DNA of 64,000 nt from assembly GCF_009759685.1 (NCBI RefSeq), contig NZ_CP046654.1, positions 558,001-622,000 on the forward strand, in the 5' to 3' direction. The position numbers were made by a program, and so were the translations under genes. The notes under the pieces were generated by a model. It was not told the DNA's origin, did not search any database, and saw nothing but the letters and a program-made list of their open reading frames with translations. This document shows positions 45,231 to 54,319 of this stretch, piece after piece. The number at the start of each line of letters is the position of its first letter. Positions within the stretch are counted from its first letter, which is position 1. This DNA is from Acinetobacter baumannii (lineage in GTDB: Bacteria; Pseudomonadota; Gammaproteobacteria; Pseudomonadales; Moraxellaceae).

Positions 45231-46478
45231 TTATACAGTTTTGGCAGCTTTCCATAAGTAAATAGGAATTAAAAAGAATACCGCAATACTGACAATAGCT
45301 ATCAAATAATGGAAATAACCAAACGCATCTGCAATGACTCCACTAAAGCTATAAAGACCACCACTGACTGTCGCCATGACTGAAACCTGAAAAGTAAAAT
45401 CGGTACCCGCATAGTTTTTTCGACTGTAATCCATAACCAAAGTTAACATCACAACTAGTAGCATGGCAGCAAAGGCATCTTCCAGGGCATTTACGGCATA
45501 GATAAGCCATACATTTATCTTTACCTTTTGTTCATAAGCATAAGCCAAATACGCATAGCCCCCTAAACTCATAATTTTTAATATTGAAAAAGCCATTAAT
45601 GCTGTAGACCTAGAAATATGTTTTAACATCCAGCCAGCACTAAGTGCCCCCAATAAAGCAGCAACAGCCCCAAGCATGGTGATGTAAATACCAATCTGAG
45701 TAAAACTTAAACCCATATCCACCATTAAAGGTTTAAGTAATGGCCCGGCTAAACCATCTGCAACCTTAAAAGTTATAAGGACGATTAACCAAGAACGAAG
45801 TTCCTTATTTTGAGAGAAGTACCCCAAGTAAGCTTTAATCTTTGTAACTAGACTTGGTTGGCTATATTGATGAGGTGAATGAGAAGTATGAGATGGCTCT
45901 TTAAATAGTAAAATAGGTAAGGTATTAATAAAGACTAAAGCGGCTAATAATAGAAAAGTTGGTTGCCATGATAACCAGTCTAGGCACCATAACACGGCTC
46001 CCCCGCCTACAATAAAACCAAGTCGTGAACCTACAACCTGAAAAGTATTTCCCCAATGTTGCTGATCGTGTTGCAATAAATTGACCGCCAAAGCATCGGT
46101 CGCGATATCTTGAGTTGTGCCTGTTAAGTTCATAAATAACAGCGTAATAAAAAAAATAAAGAGATAAAGAGGCTGATCTAAAACTTGTATAGGGAAAAAA
46201 GATAAAATACAAAGTACACCCACCGTCAAAAACTGAGCAGGTAAAATCCAGCTACGATAGTGACCTAAATGCGAGATGGCATGTCGATCTACCCACGGCG
46301 CCCAAAATATTTTGATTGACCAAGGCAACATGAGCAGCCCAAAACCACCAATATGGGCAAGAGATACACCTTGAGCTCTTAATATGACAGGTAAGGCATG
46401 CGTCATAAAACCTACAGGCAAACCTTGTGCCCAATATAAGGAAAAGAGCAAAAGATAAAGATTTTGCTGTCGGAACAT
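45231..46478 (-). CDS. MFS transporter, AmpG/RhtX-FptX type
   Basis: The 415-residue permease has 12 predicted helices and the family start LYLLLFSLYWAQGLPVGF, GTTQDIATDALAVNLL in the central region and a C-terminal LTLVMDYSRKNYAGTDFT. AmpG-like proteins import muropeptides, and the related RhtX/FptX group imports siderophores. No siderophore genes adjoin, so its substrate is open. It is divergent from an acyltransferase across 127 bp. Confidence 0.8.
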   Translation of the reverse strand: MFRQQNLYLLLFSLYWAQGLPVGFMTHALPVILRAQGVSLAHIGGFGLLMLPWSIKIFWAPWVDRHAISHLGHYRSWILPAQFLTVGVLCILSFFPIQVLDQPLYLFIFFITLLFMNLTGTTQDIATDALAVNLLQHDQQHWGNTFQVVGSRLGFIVGGGAVLWCLDWLSWQPTFLLLAALVFINTLPILLFKEPSHTSHSPHQYSQPSLVTKIKAYLGYFSQNKELRSWLIVLITFKVADGLAGPLLKPLMVDMGLSFTQIGIYITMLGAVAALLGALSAGWMLKHISRSTALMAFSILKIMSLGGYAYLAYAYEQKVKINVWLIYAVNALEDAFAAMLLVVMLTLVMDYSRKNYAGTDFTFQVSVMATVSGGLYSFSGVIADAFGYFHYLIAIVSIAVFFLIPIYLWKAAKTV

Positions 46479-46605
46479 ATATACCTACTTTTATTTATTT
46501 GTGCGGTAATAACATGAAATACCATGCGTGGTCTTACATTTTGCCAATGAAGCGCAGATTTCAAAAGATTAAGATAAAACAAAGGATGATTTAAAACTTA
46601 AAAAT

Positions 46606-47232
46606 ATGGAACAACATTTCCCTAATCTACCGTCTCAGGTTCCCCAACGTGGTAATGCTTTAAGTCGAGCATTATTTAAAAAACTCTTTTTGGCACAAGG
46701 CTGGACTATAGAAGGTGAAGTTCCCAACTTTCCTAAAGCTGTAGCCATTATTTCTCCCCACACCTCCAATATTGATGGCTGGTATGGTTTTCTTGCCATT
46801 TTTGGACTCGGTATTCAAATTACGGTGCTAGGTAAAGACAGTTTATTTAAGCCACCTTTTAAACGGGTTTTAGATTGGGCGGGCGTTATTCCTGTAAAAC
46901 GTGACTCGGCCAATGGTCTGACTGAACAAGTCGTTGCGACTATTCAACAGTATGACAAGATCTGGATTGGAATGGCGCCAGAAGGCACACGTAAGAAAGC
47001 AAAAAAAATGAAGAGTGGTTTTTACCATATTGCTGCAAAAGCCAATATTCCTATTGTGATGTTTTCTTTTGATTATGACCGTAAGACTATTCACTGCTTA
47101 GGCTATTTAACTCCAAGCGGAAATTATGATGAAGATCTCGCCAAGATTTTTGAACGTTATGAAGGAAAAATATCACCGAAAAATCGTAATTGGCTTGCAG
47201 AGCCTTTACAAAATCTTGTGAAAAAAACCTAG
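46606..47232 (+). CDS. 1-acyl-glycerol-3-phosphate-type acyltransferase
   Basis: The 208-residue PlsC-superfamily protein has the catalytic HX4D in SPHTSNIDGWYG, the second motif around GVIPVKRDSANG and the third APEGTRKKAKKMKSGFYHIA. There is no strong membrane helix at the N-terminus. PlsC family members esterify lysophosphatidic acid or related lyso-lipids; short soluble members like this may serve in phospholipid repair. It is 67 bp upstream of the patatin lipoprotein. Confidence 0.87.
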   Translation: MEQHFPNLPSQVPQRGNALSRALFKKLFLAQGWTIEGEVPNFPKAVAIISPHTSNIDGWYGFLAIFGLGIQITVLGKDSLFKPPFKRVLDWAGVIPVKRDSANGLTEQVVATIQQYDKIWIGMAPEGTRKKAKKMKSGFYHIAAKANIPIVMFSFDYDRKTIHCLGYLTPSGNYDEDLAKIFERYEGKISPKNRNWLAEPLQNLVKKT

Positions 47233-47299
47233 CAAAAATTGAACGAATCTGGTCTGATGGGCCATCTTAATTTATCTTGCCATAGATTGTTTTTCAAAG

Positions 47300-48217
47300 A
47301 TGAAAATTGCTCAATTTGCCAGTATCGGATTTATCTCTTTAGCCCTATTCGGCTGTGATAAGTTCAGCAAAACACCAACACCGACCACTTCAGTTAAAGC
47401 GCGCGAACCAGTGATTGCACTTGCATTGGGTGGCGGTGGAGCAAAAGGATTTTCACATATTGGTGTTATCAAGGTTTTAGAATCACATGGTATTAAACCG
47501 AAAATTGTTACGGGTACAAGTGCCGGTAGCTTTGTAGGCAGTATCTATGCCAGTGGACAAACGCCTTATCAACTCCAAAATCTTGCGCTTAAATTGCAAG
47601 AGTCTGATATTCGCGATTTAACCCTGAATCGCCAAGGTATTATTCTTGGGCAAAAGTTACAGGACTATGTTAACCGTAACGTAGGTAACAAGCCTATTGA
47701 GAAATTCCCAATTCGTTTTGCAGCGGTAGCAACCCGTCTTGATAATGGCCAAAAAGCAGACTTTATTAAAGGTAATGCAGGACAAGCTGTTCGCGCCTCA
47801 TGCAGTATTCCAAATGTGTTTGTACCTGCAACCATTGGTAAGCAGAAATATGTAGATGGCGGACTGGTTAGCCCAATTCCGGTCAAAACAGCACGTGATA
47901 TGGGTGCTGATATTGTGATTGCAGTTGATATTTCTGCACGTCCGGCAGGAAACCGACCTGCGAATATGTGGGGATTGCTTGATCAAACCATTAATATTAT
48001 GGGTCAACAAAGTATTAATGAAGAGTTAAAGCAAGCTAACGTGGTGATTCAGCCTAAAGTTGGGCACTTAGGTACACTCGATTTAAAATCAAGTAATGAA
48101 GCTATTTTAGAAGGCGAAAAAGCTGCTCAAGGTCAAATTCGCCAAATTGAAACTGCAATTGCAAACTTCAAAAAATCTCCAGCTGCATTTAAGCCTGCGC
48201 CACGTCCTAAATTTTAA
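47300..48217 (+). CDS. Patatin-like phospholipase lipoprotein
   Basis: The 305-residue RssA-type hydrolase starts with a signal peptide and lipobox ending LFGC (about residue 19). The catalytic pair is complete: oxyanion loop LGGGGAKGFSH, serine in GTSAGSFVGS, and aspartate in YVDGGLVSP. It would be anchored in an envelope membrane and act on phospholipids or esters. It follows an acyltransferase gene, so the two may form a small lipid-turnover pair. Confidence 0.9.
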   Translation: MKIAQFASIGFISLALFGCDKFSKTPTPTTSVKAREPVIALALGGGGAKGFSHIGVIKVLESHGIKPKIVTGTSAGSFVGSIYASGQTPYQLQNLALKLQESDIRDLTLNRQGIILGQKLQDYVNRNVGNKPIEKFPIRFAAVATRLDNGQKADFIKGNAGQAVRASCSIPNVFVPATIGKQKYVDGGLVSPIPVKTARDMGADIVIAVDISARPAGNRPANMWGLLDQTINIMGQQSINEELKQANVVIQPKVGHLGTLDLKSSNEAILEGEKAAQGQIRQIETAIANFKKSPAAFKPAPRPKF

Positions 48218-48263
48218 TTGAGGTGGTTTTTTTCTATCCACACTCTCCATCATCTGCTACAGT

Positions 48264-48292
48264 GGTAAAAGTGATATGAAATCACTTTTACC
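48264..48292. repeat. 12-bp inverted repeat between patatin and nfeD genes
   Basis: GGTAAAAGTGAT and ATCACTTTTACC are exact complements around ATGAA. No T-tract follows on either strand, so an operator or structured leader is as likely as a terminator. It lies 31 bp before the nfeD ATG. Confidence 0.6.
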
Positions 48293-48322
48293 CATCATAA
48301 AGACATATAAAAGAGCAGATCT

Positions 48323-48784
48323 ATGGAGTTTGTTGTAGAACCTTGGCACTGGTTTGTATTGGGTATCTTACTTATTCTTTCTGAGCTGATTCTCCCTGCC
48401 TTTGCCGCTCTCTGGTTTGGTATTGCAGCCATAATGGTTTGCTTTCTCTATTGGTTATTTCCAGATATCAGCCTTACTACTCAAATAGTGCTGTGGATTG
48501 TGTTATCGGTGCTATGTACCCTTCTCTGGTTTAAATTTATTAAGCCTTTATCTATTGATAAAACTAAAGCAGGTTTACCTCGAGAAGCGACGATTGGGCA
48601 AATTGGTATGGTGATTCAGACCGGACTTGCTCATGACCAAATTATTGTTCGTTTCCCTATGCCTATTTTAGGGGCCGATGAATGGAACTGTCGAAGCACC
48701 ACCCCTGTTAAAGTCGGTGATCGGGTTCGAGTCATTGATATTTCGGGTAATGACTTAATTGTTCAGCCCCACAGCACTTCATAA
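48323..48784 (+). CDS. NfeD-family membrane protein
   Basis: The 153-residue short NfeD protein has three N-terminal helices (to about residue 75) and a C-terminal OB fold, GQIGMVIQTG to GDRVRVIDISGNDLIVQP. It lacks the protease part of long NfeD proteins. NfeD proteins pair with SPFH/stomatin proteins in membrane microdomains, and here the SPFH gene follows 28 bp later. Confidence 0.9.
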   Translation: MEFVVEPWHWFVLGILLILSELILPAFAALWFGIAAIMVCFLYWLFPDISLTTQIVLWIVLSVLCTLLWFKFIKPLSIDKTKAGLPREATIGQIGMVIQTGLAHDQIIVRFPMPILGADEWNCRSTTPVKVGDRVRVIDISGNDLIVQPHSTS

Positions 48785-48812
48785 ACATTAAAGATAAAGA
48801 GAGGTTATTTTC

Positions 48813-49667
48813 ATGCCAGTTGGTACTATTATTGTTTTAGCCTTTTTGGCTTTTGTTGCTGTTACCATTTTTAAAGGGGTACGTATTGTTCCTCAGGGTT
48901 ATAAATGGATTGTTCAACGTTTAGGAAAATATCATTCTACGCTTAATCCGGGGCTTAACTTCGTTATTCCTTATATTGATGACGTGGCCTATAAAGTCAC
49001 CACTAAAGATATTGTGCTTGATATTCCATCACAAGAAGTCATTACCCGTGACAATGCTGTATTACTCATGAATGCCGTGGCGTATATCAATCTGACTACA
49101 CCTGAAAAAGCGGTGTACGGTATTGAAAACTATACATGGGCCATTCAAAACCTTGTACAGACTTCACTACGTTCAATTGTCGGTGAAATGGATCTAGATG
49201 ATGCCCTATCTTCACGAGATCACATTAAAGCTAAACTAAAAGCTGCGATTTCTGATGATATTTCAGATTGGGGTATCACTTTAAAAACAGTAGAAATTCA
49301 AGATATTCAGCCATCTTCAACCATGCAAGCTGCCATGGAAGCTCAAGCCGCTGCTGAACGTCAACGTCGTGCTACAGTTACCAAAGCTGATGGTGAGAAA
49401 CAAGCTGCAATTTTAGAAGCAGATGGTCGTTTAGAAGCATCTCGCCGTGATGCCGAAGCGCAGGTTGTTTTAGCAGAAGCTTCTCAAAAAGCGATTGAAA
49501 TGGTAACAAGTGCCGTAGGTGATAAAGAAATTCCTGTTGCTTACCTGTTAGGTGAACAATACGTCAAAGCAATGCAAGAGATGGCGAAATCAAGCAATGC
49601 TAAAACTGTTGTGTTACCTGCAGATGTTTTAAATACAATTCGTGGCATTATGGGAAAGCATAATTAA
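48813..49667 (+). CDS. SPFH/stomatin-like protein (QmcA/YbbK type)
   Basis: The 284-residue protein has one N-terminal membrane helix, then the PHB/SPFH domain (GVRIVPQGYKWIVQRLGKYH, RSIVGEMDLDDALSSRDHIK) and a long Ala/Glu-rich coiled coil (about 170-235) with EAQAAAERQRRATVTKADGE. It forms large membrane oligomers that recruit proteases or organise lipids. AGAGAGG precedes the ATG. Paired with NfeD. Confidence 0.93.
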   Translation: MPVGTIIVLAFLAFVAVTIFKGVRIVPQGYKWIVQRLGKYHSTLNPGLNFVIPYIDDVAYKVTTKDIVLDIPSQEVITRDNAVLLMNAVAYINLTTPEKAVYGIENYTWAIQNLVQTSLRSIVGEMDLDDALSSRDHIKAKLKAAISDDISDWGITLKTVEIQDIQPSSTMQAAMEAQAAAERQRRATVTKADGEKQAAILEADGRLEASRRDAEAQVVLAEASQKAIEMVTSAVGDKEIPVAYLLGEQYVKAMQEMAKSSNAKTVVLPADVLNTIRGIMGKHN

Positions 49668-49697
49668 TTTAATTGCTTCAAATAAGCCATTGAAATC

Positions 49698-49728
49698 AAA
49701 ACGGCGACAATCATGTCGCCGTTTTTCT
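49698..49728. terminator. Terminator after nfeD-SPFH
   Basis: 12-bp stem AAAACGGCGACA, loop ATCA, T-rich end on plus strand, A-rich start giving a T-tail on minus; separates convergent genes. Confidence 0.9.
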
Positions 49729-49734
49729 TTTATA

Positions 49735-50103
49735 TTATTGGTTGTTTAATCTTTTCTGATCTTTCAAAGGAAGCTTTTTTACGACCAAGTCATAAGAGTC
49801 GCGAATCAAATCTCGGAGAAAATCGCTTGTTAAATTTTTATGCGGTTTAATCGAAATCCAGTGTTTTTTATTCATGTGATAGCCGGGAATAATAAATGGA
49901 TAGAGTTCCTGATATTCCTGACTTTTATAAGGGTCACATTTGACATTAATCATTTTTACGCCAGACACTTCCACTGTCAGCATAAACATTTTTTCTAAAA
50001 TTTTAAAAACTTCATACTCTGGACCAAATGGATGAGTTTGCTCACTAAAAGGGAGATTACGCGCCGCCTCTATTGCGAGTTGATGAAGCTGTTCACCATT
50101 CAT
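49735..50103 (-). CDS. MmcQ/YjbR-family protein
   Basis: The 122-residue YjbR protein has PFSEQTHPFGPEYEVFKI, a central VKCDPYKSQEYQEL and PGYHMNKKHWISI, the family signature. The fold resembles the DNA-binding cyaY/MotA-like domain, but the function is not established. AGGAG precedes the ATG. It lies downstream of ispA. Confidence 0.88.
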   Translation of the reverse strand: MNGEQLHQLAIEAARNLPFSEQTHPFGPEYEVFKILEKMFMLTVEVSGVKMINVKCDPYKSQEYQELYPFIIPGYHMNKKHWISIKPHKNLTSDFLRDLIRDSYDLVVKKLPLKDQKRLNNQ

Positions 50104-50162
50104 TCTTTTCTCCTGTATTCATTAAGTCTGAATAGAAGTAGGAAGATTGATTTATATTTTTA

Positions 50163-51074
50163 TTAATTAGTACGAGCTAACAGGAATTGTGAAATCTCAA
50201 CTAATTCTTTTGCATTTTCACCGAAATGCGCTAAAGCTTCGAAAGCTTGATCATGCAATTCTTTGGCATATACTTGTGCTTGCTCTAGTCCCATTAGAGC
50301 AGGATAAGTCGATTTTTGTACTTGTTCGTCTTTACCAGCGGTTTTGCCTAAAGTTTCAGTACTCGACGTAATATCCAAAATATCATCTTGGACCTGAAAA
50401 GCCAGTCCAATTGCTTGTCCGTATTGACGTAGTTTTGGAATTGCCTGATCTGTGCCCGAGAAAATTGTCACTGCCCCCATCATAATGGCAGCCTGAATAA
50501 GCGCACCCGTTTTATTACGGTGGATATTTTCTAGTTCGTCTTGAGAAATTTGCTTAGCTTCGGCTTGTAAGTCTAAGACCTGTCCACAAACCATTTTAGA
50601 ACTAGCTGTAGCTAAAATTTGAATTTGCTTTAAGACAATTGCAGCATCCGTTCCCTGCCCTTGCTCATCAAACAAACGACTACCTAAAACTTCAAATGCC
50701 ATCGATTGTAAAATGTCACCCGCAAGTAACGCGGTATCTTCACCAAATGCAACATGACACGTTGGCTGACCACGGCGAAGCAAATCATTGTCCATACAAG
50801 GCAGGTCATCATGTGCTAAGGAATAACAATGGATGAGTTCAACAGCAACTGCAGCACGGCGAGCAGCCGCAAAATTTGGATTATCTTGTAAAGAAGCTGT
50901 AGCATAACACAAAGCCGGACGCACACGTTTTCCACCGAGCATAACTGCATGATGTACAGCGCTTTTTAAAGGTTCGGGAATTGAGAATGCAGCCAGTGTC
51001 GTCAATAAATCTTGTTGAATACGTTGTTGAGCTTGTTTTAAAACATCCGCATTAACTTGAGAGAGTGATGACAC
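50163..51074 (-). CDS. ispA: Farnesyl/geranyl diphosphate synthase
   Basis: IspA makes farnesyl diphosphate, the precursor of undecaprenyl and ubiquinone side chains. The 303-residue enzyme has GGKRVRPALCYA, the first aspartate-rich motif AHDDLPCMDNDLLRRGQPT (DDxxxxD, FPP type) and the second FQVQDDILD. The GTG start has GAGG five bases upstream. Its product feeds IspB encoded in this window. Confidence 0.95.
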   Translation of the reverse strand: MSSLSQVNADVLKQAQQRIQQDLLTTLAAFSIPEPLKSAVHHAVMLGGKRVRPALCYATASLQDNPNFAAARRAAVAVELIHCYSLAHDDLPCMDNDLLRRGQPTCHVAFGEDTALLAGDILQSMAFEVLGSRLFDEQGQGTDAAIVLKQIQILATASSKMVCGQVLDLQAEAKQISQDELENIHRNKTGALIQAAIMMGAVTIFSGTDQAIPKLRQYGQAIGLAFQVQDDILDITSSTETLGKTAGKDEQVQKSTYPALMGLEQAQVYAKELHDQAFEALAHFGENAKELVEISQFLLARTN

Positions 51075-51191
51075 AGTCGCCTCGTAAAATCAGTAGAAAA
51101 ATTTTATTGAATGTGATGAAACATTCATGTGCTACATCATACACGATTCACTGTAAAAAGTGCGTGATGAGTTATGGATGTCAGAAGTAAA

Positions 51192-51220
51192 AAAAGCCTC
51201 TCTAGGGTAGAGAGGCTTTT
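51192..51220 (-). terminator. prpF terminator
   Basis: 13-bp stem AAAAGCCTCTCTA, loop GGG; on the minus strand it ends in T-rich sequence. Confidence 0.9.
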
Positions 51221-51234
51221 CATTTAAATGACTT

Positions 51235-52422
51235 TTAGAAACTGTCACCCGGAATGCGTACCCAACCTTCCATTAACACACGCGCACTACGGCTCATAAT
51301 GGCTTTTTTCACCACCCATTGGCCATTTGTAAGTTCAGCTTGGGCACCAACACGTAATGTTCCAGATGGATGTCCAAAACGTACTGCTTCACGTTCTCCA
51401 CCACCAGCCGCTAAATTTACTAAAGTGCCTGGAATCGCAGCCGCTGTACCAATTGCTACCGCTGCTGTTCCCATCATGGCATGGTGAAGTTTGCCCATCG
51501 ACAAAGCTCGAACGAGTAAGTCGACATCTTTCTCTGAAACGTTTTTACCGCTTGAAGCTGTGTAATTTTTTGGTTTAGAGACAAAAGCAATTTTTGGTGT
51601 GTGCTGACGTGCGGCTGCTTCTGAAATATCTTTAATTAAGCCCATCTGAACTGCACCATAGGCACGAATTTTTTCAAAACGTGCTAATGCTGCTGCATCA
51701 CCATTAATATGATCTTGTAATTCAGTACCTTCGTAGCCTAAATCTTCTGCATTTAAGAAAATGGTTGGAATACCGGCATTAATAAATGTGGCTTGAAAAC
51801 TACCAATCTCTGGAACATCTAATTGGTCAACAACATTCCCTGTCGGGAACATATCACCGCCCTCTTCACCATCATCGGCAGGGTCTAAAAACTCAATTTG
51901 AACTTCAGCGGCAGGGAAAGTTACCCCATCTAGTTCAAAGTCTCCGGTTTCTTGAACTTGGCCATTGGTGATAGGTACATGCGCAATAATAGTTTTTTGA
52001 ATATTTTTTTGCCAAATTCGAACAGTACAGAGGCCATTTTCAGGAATACGATCGGCATCAACCAAACCATTTGAAATTGCAAATGAACCAACTGCAGCTG
52101 TCAAATTACCGCAGTTACCACTCCAGTCTACAAAAGGCTGATCTATTGAAACCTGCCCAAACAAATAGTCGACATCATGGTCTGGCTGTGTACTTTTAGC
52201 GAGAATAACGGTTTTACTGGTACTCGAAGTCGCTCCACCCATTCCATCAATTTGTTTTCCATAAGGGTCTGGGCTACCAATGACACGTAGCAAGAGTTGA
52301 TCTCTTGCTTGACCTGCAACTTGAGCTTTTTCCGGCAAATCATCAAGTTTAAAGAATACACCTTTACTGGTTCCACCACGCATGTAAGTTGCTGGAATTT
52401 TAATTTGCGGTACGAAGCTCAT
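51235..52422 (-). CDS. prpF: 2-methylaconitate isomerase PrpF
   Basis: PrpF isomerises 2-methylaconitate with AcnD in the 2-methylcitrate route for propionate. The 395-residue protein has IKIPATYMRGGTSKGVFF, DGMGGATSSTSKTVI, VDWSGNCGNLTAAVG and LSMGKLHHAMMGTAAVA, all PrpF signatures; lysine and cysteine/methionine catalytic positions fit. ATG 52422 gives the standard MSFVPQIKIPATY start. Unusually, no prpC, acnD or prpB lies beside it. Confidence 0.92.
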   Translation of the reverse strand: MSFVPQIKIPATYMRGGTSKGVFFKLDDLPEKAQVAGQARDQLLLRVIGSPDPYGKQIDGMGGATSSTSKTVILAKSTQPDHDVDYLFGQVSIDQPFVDWSGNCGNLTAAVGSFAISNGLVDADRIPENGLCTVRIWQKNIQKTIIAHVPITNGQVQETGDFELDGVTFPAAEVQIEFLDPADDGEEGGDMFPTGNVVDQLDVPEIGSFQATFINAGIPTIFLNAEDLGYEGTELQDHINGDAAALARFEKIRAYGAVQMGLIKDISEAAARQHTPKIAFVSKPKNYTASSGKNVSEKDVDLLVRALSMGKLHHAMMGTAAVAIGTAAAIPGTLVNLAAGGGEREAVRFGHPSGTLRVGAQAELTNGQWVVKKAIMSRSARVLMEGWVRIPGDSF

Positions 52423-52801
52423 ATCAACTGTTATCCTTACTATTGTGTTTTTATATCTCAAAACAAGCAGACTTGTTTAGTCATTCGCTTCATCTTAAAT
52501 CGTTTTATGATCAAGAGATAGCACTCTACTTTCATACATCAATCGTATTGACGCGGGTTTATTTTGGAAATTTCAATTCATGCCTGCAATGACCGAATAA
52601 AGTAAAATCATAAGAAAAAAAGTCTATCAAAAAATATATTTTTGGAAGATTTTTCAACCAATTTAACATGATTAAAAGCAAGTTTATGATTTTAAATATT
52701 TTTTATGGTTACTTTACAGTCATCCCTTGTTCAATTGTAGTCTAGGCTAAAATAAATCCATCTATTAGAATAATTTACTTATTCATTGTGAGTGAAGACC
52801 T
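52423..52801. other. Divergent intergenic region prpF / aroP
   Basis: 379 bp of very AT-rich DNA between divergent genes. It should hold both promoters, but I could not pick convincing hexamers; TTGTTC and TAAAAT near 52727-52753 are only 15 bp apart. No inverted repeat or gene stands out. Confidence 0.4.
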
Positions 52802-54157
52802 TTGACCAACGAATCTTCTACACTTCAACGAGGACTAAAAAATCGACATATCCAATTAATTGCTATGGGTGGAGCAATTGGTACCGGATTATTTTTAGGC
52901 TCGGCGCAAGTGATTCAATCTGCGGGACCATCCATTATTTTAGGATATGCCATTGGTGGCTTAATTGCTTTTTTAATTATGCGCCACCTGGGAGAAATGA
53001 TTGTTGAAGAACCTGTTGCAGGATCGTTCAGCCATTTTGCGTATAAATACTGGGGGAAATTTTCCGGATTTTTAGCTGGATGGAATTATTGGATGCTCTA
53101 TGTTCTGGTTGCGATGAGTGAACTCACCGCGGTAGCCAAATATATTAATTACTGGTGGCCTCATATTCCAGCATGGACTTCTGTCTTATTTTTCTTTGTC
53201 GTGATTACGGCAATTAACCTAACAAACGTCAAATTTTATGGTGAGTCCGAATTCTGGCTCGCTATTATTAAAGTTGCTGCGGTTATCTCTATGATTGTTT
53301 TTGGCCTTTATTTGCTATTTACAGCAGATGTAGGTTCAAGCATTTCGTTTAGTAACCTTTGGTCTCATGGTGGATTTTTTCCAAATGGCTTTAGCGGCCT
53401 CTTCTATATGTTGGCTTTCTTGATGTTCGCCTTTGGTGGTATTGAACTGATTGGTATGGCCGCAGCAGAAGCAAAAGATCCGAAAAAAACGATTCCAAAA
53501 GCAATTAACCAAGTCGTTTTCCGTATCTTGATTTTCTATATCGGTTCACTAGCGATCTTACTTTCATTAGTGCCATGGAACCAATTAGATCTTGGCGGTC
53601 TCGACAAAAGTCCATTTGTTATGATTTTTAGTCAAATGGGTATTGGTTGGGCTGCACACTTACTGAACTTTATTATTTTAACCGCCGCTCTCTCTGTTTA
53701 TAACAGTGGGATGTTTGCAAATAGCCGTATGCTTTACGGTTTAGCTCAACAAGGCAATGCACCAAAAATTTTCAAGAAAGTAAATAAACAAGGTGTACCT
53801 GTACCAGCAGTTTTGCTATCGGCATTACTCATTTTTGGCTGTGTTCTTTTAAATTACTTTGTACCAGAAGATGCTTTAAGCCACTTAATGTACATTGTTG
53901 TTGGAGCACTGGTATTGAACTGGGCGATGATCAGTATGACTCACCTTAAGTTTAAATCAGCAATGAAAAAACTCGGTCAAAAAACTCACTTTCCTGCACT
54001 TTGGGCACCGTTTAGTAACTATTTGGTTTTAGGTTTTATTGCTGTAGTACTCTACATTATGTGGAGTCAGGGCTTTAAAGAATCAGTGATGATGATTCCT
54101 ATTTGGATCATTCTCATGTTTATTTTGTTTAAAGTACTCAATGCCAAAGAACAGTAA
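52802..54157 (+). CDS. aroP: Aromatic amino acid permease
   Basis: The 451-residue AAT-family permease closely follows E. coli AroP: GLKNRHIQLIAMGGAIGTG, EEPVAGSFSHFAYKYWG, GWNYWMLYVLVAMSELTAV and TAALSVYNSGMFANSRML. About 12 helices. The likely substrates are phenylalanine, tyrosine and tryptophan, although PheP/ProY-like choices cannot be excluded. The start is TTG: the next ATG would remove part of helix 1. Confidence 0.88.
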   Translation: MTNESSTLQRGLKNRHIQLIAMGGAIGTGLFLGSAQVIQSAGPSIILGYAIGGLIAFLIMRHLGEMIVEEPVAGSFSHFAYKYWGKFSGFLAGWNYWMLYVLVAMSELTAVAKYINYWWPHIPAWTSVLFFFVVITAINLTNVKFYGESEFWLAIIKVAAVISMIVFGLYLLFTADVGSSISFSNLWSHGGFFPNGFSGLFYMLAFLMFAFGGIELIGMAAAEAKDPKKTIPKAINQVVFRILIFYIGSLAILLSLVPWNQLDLGGLDKSPFVMIFSQMGIGWAAHLLNFIILTAALSVYNSGMFANSRMLYGLAQQGNAPKIFKKVNKQGVPVPAVLLSALLIFGCVLLNYFVPEDALSHLMYIVVGALVLNWAMISMTHLKFKSAMKKLGQKTHFPALWAPFSNYLVLGFIAVVLYIMWSQGFKESVMMIPIWIILMFILFKVLNAKEQ

Positions 54158-54185
54158 TCTAACAGCTTGTACTTAAAACTATAAA

Positions 54186-54214
54186 AAGTCATTGCCTCGG
54201 CAATGGCTTTTTTG
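54186..54214 (+). terminator. aroP terminator
   Basis: Stem GTCATTGCC/GGCAATGGC with one G-U pair and a TC or CTCG loop, followed by T6. Confidence 0.85.
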
Positions 54215-54222
54215 TTTATAAT
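54193..54222 (+). promoter_or_regulatory. tRNA-Arg promoter
   Basis: Perfect -10 TATAAT (54217-54222) with TTGCCT (54193-54198) 18 bp upstream. The -35 lies within the aroP terminator stem. Confidence 0.6.
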
Positions 54223-54233
54223 CAGAAAATTAT

Positions 54234-54306
54234 GCGCCCTTAGCTTAACTGGATAGAGCAGTTGCCTCCTAAGCGACCGACGTGGGTTCGAGTCCCGCAG
54301 GGCGCA
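54234..54306 (+). tRNA. tRNA-Arg (anticodon CCU)
   Basis: A full cloverleaf is visible: acceptor GCGCCCT/AGGGCGC, D arm GCTT-AACTGGATA-GAGC, anticodon stem GTTGC/GCGAC with loop CTCCTAA (anticodon CCT, reads AGG), T arm GTGGG-TTCGAGT-CCCGC, discriminator A. The 3' CCA is not encoded. tRNA-Arg genes are common integration sites, but no att-like duplication or integrase is beside it. Confidence 0.96.
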
Positions 54307-54319
54307 CACTTTTAGTGAA

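Noticed and set aside
54234..54306. tRNA-Arg as an integration site for a genomic island
   Set aside because: No integrase, no repeated tRNA 3' end and no change in gene character in the flanking DNA.
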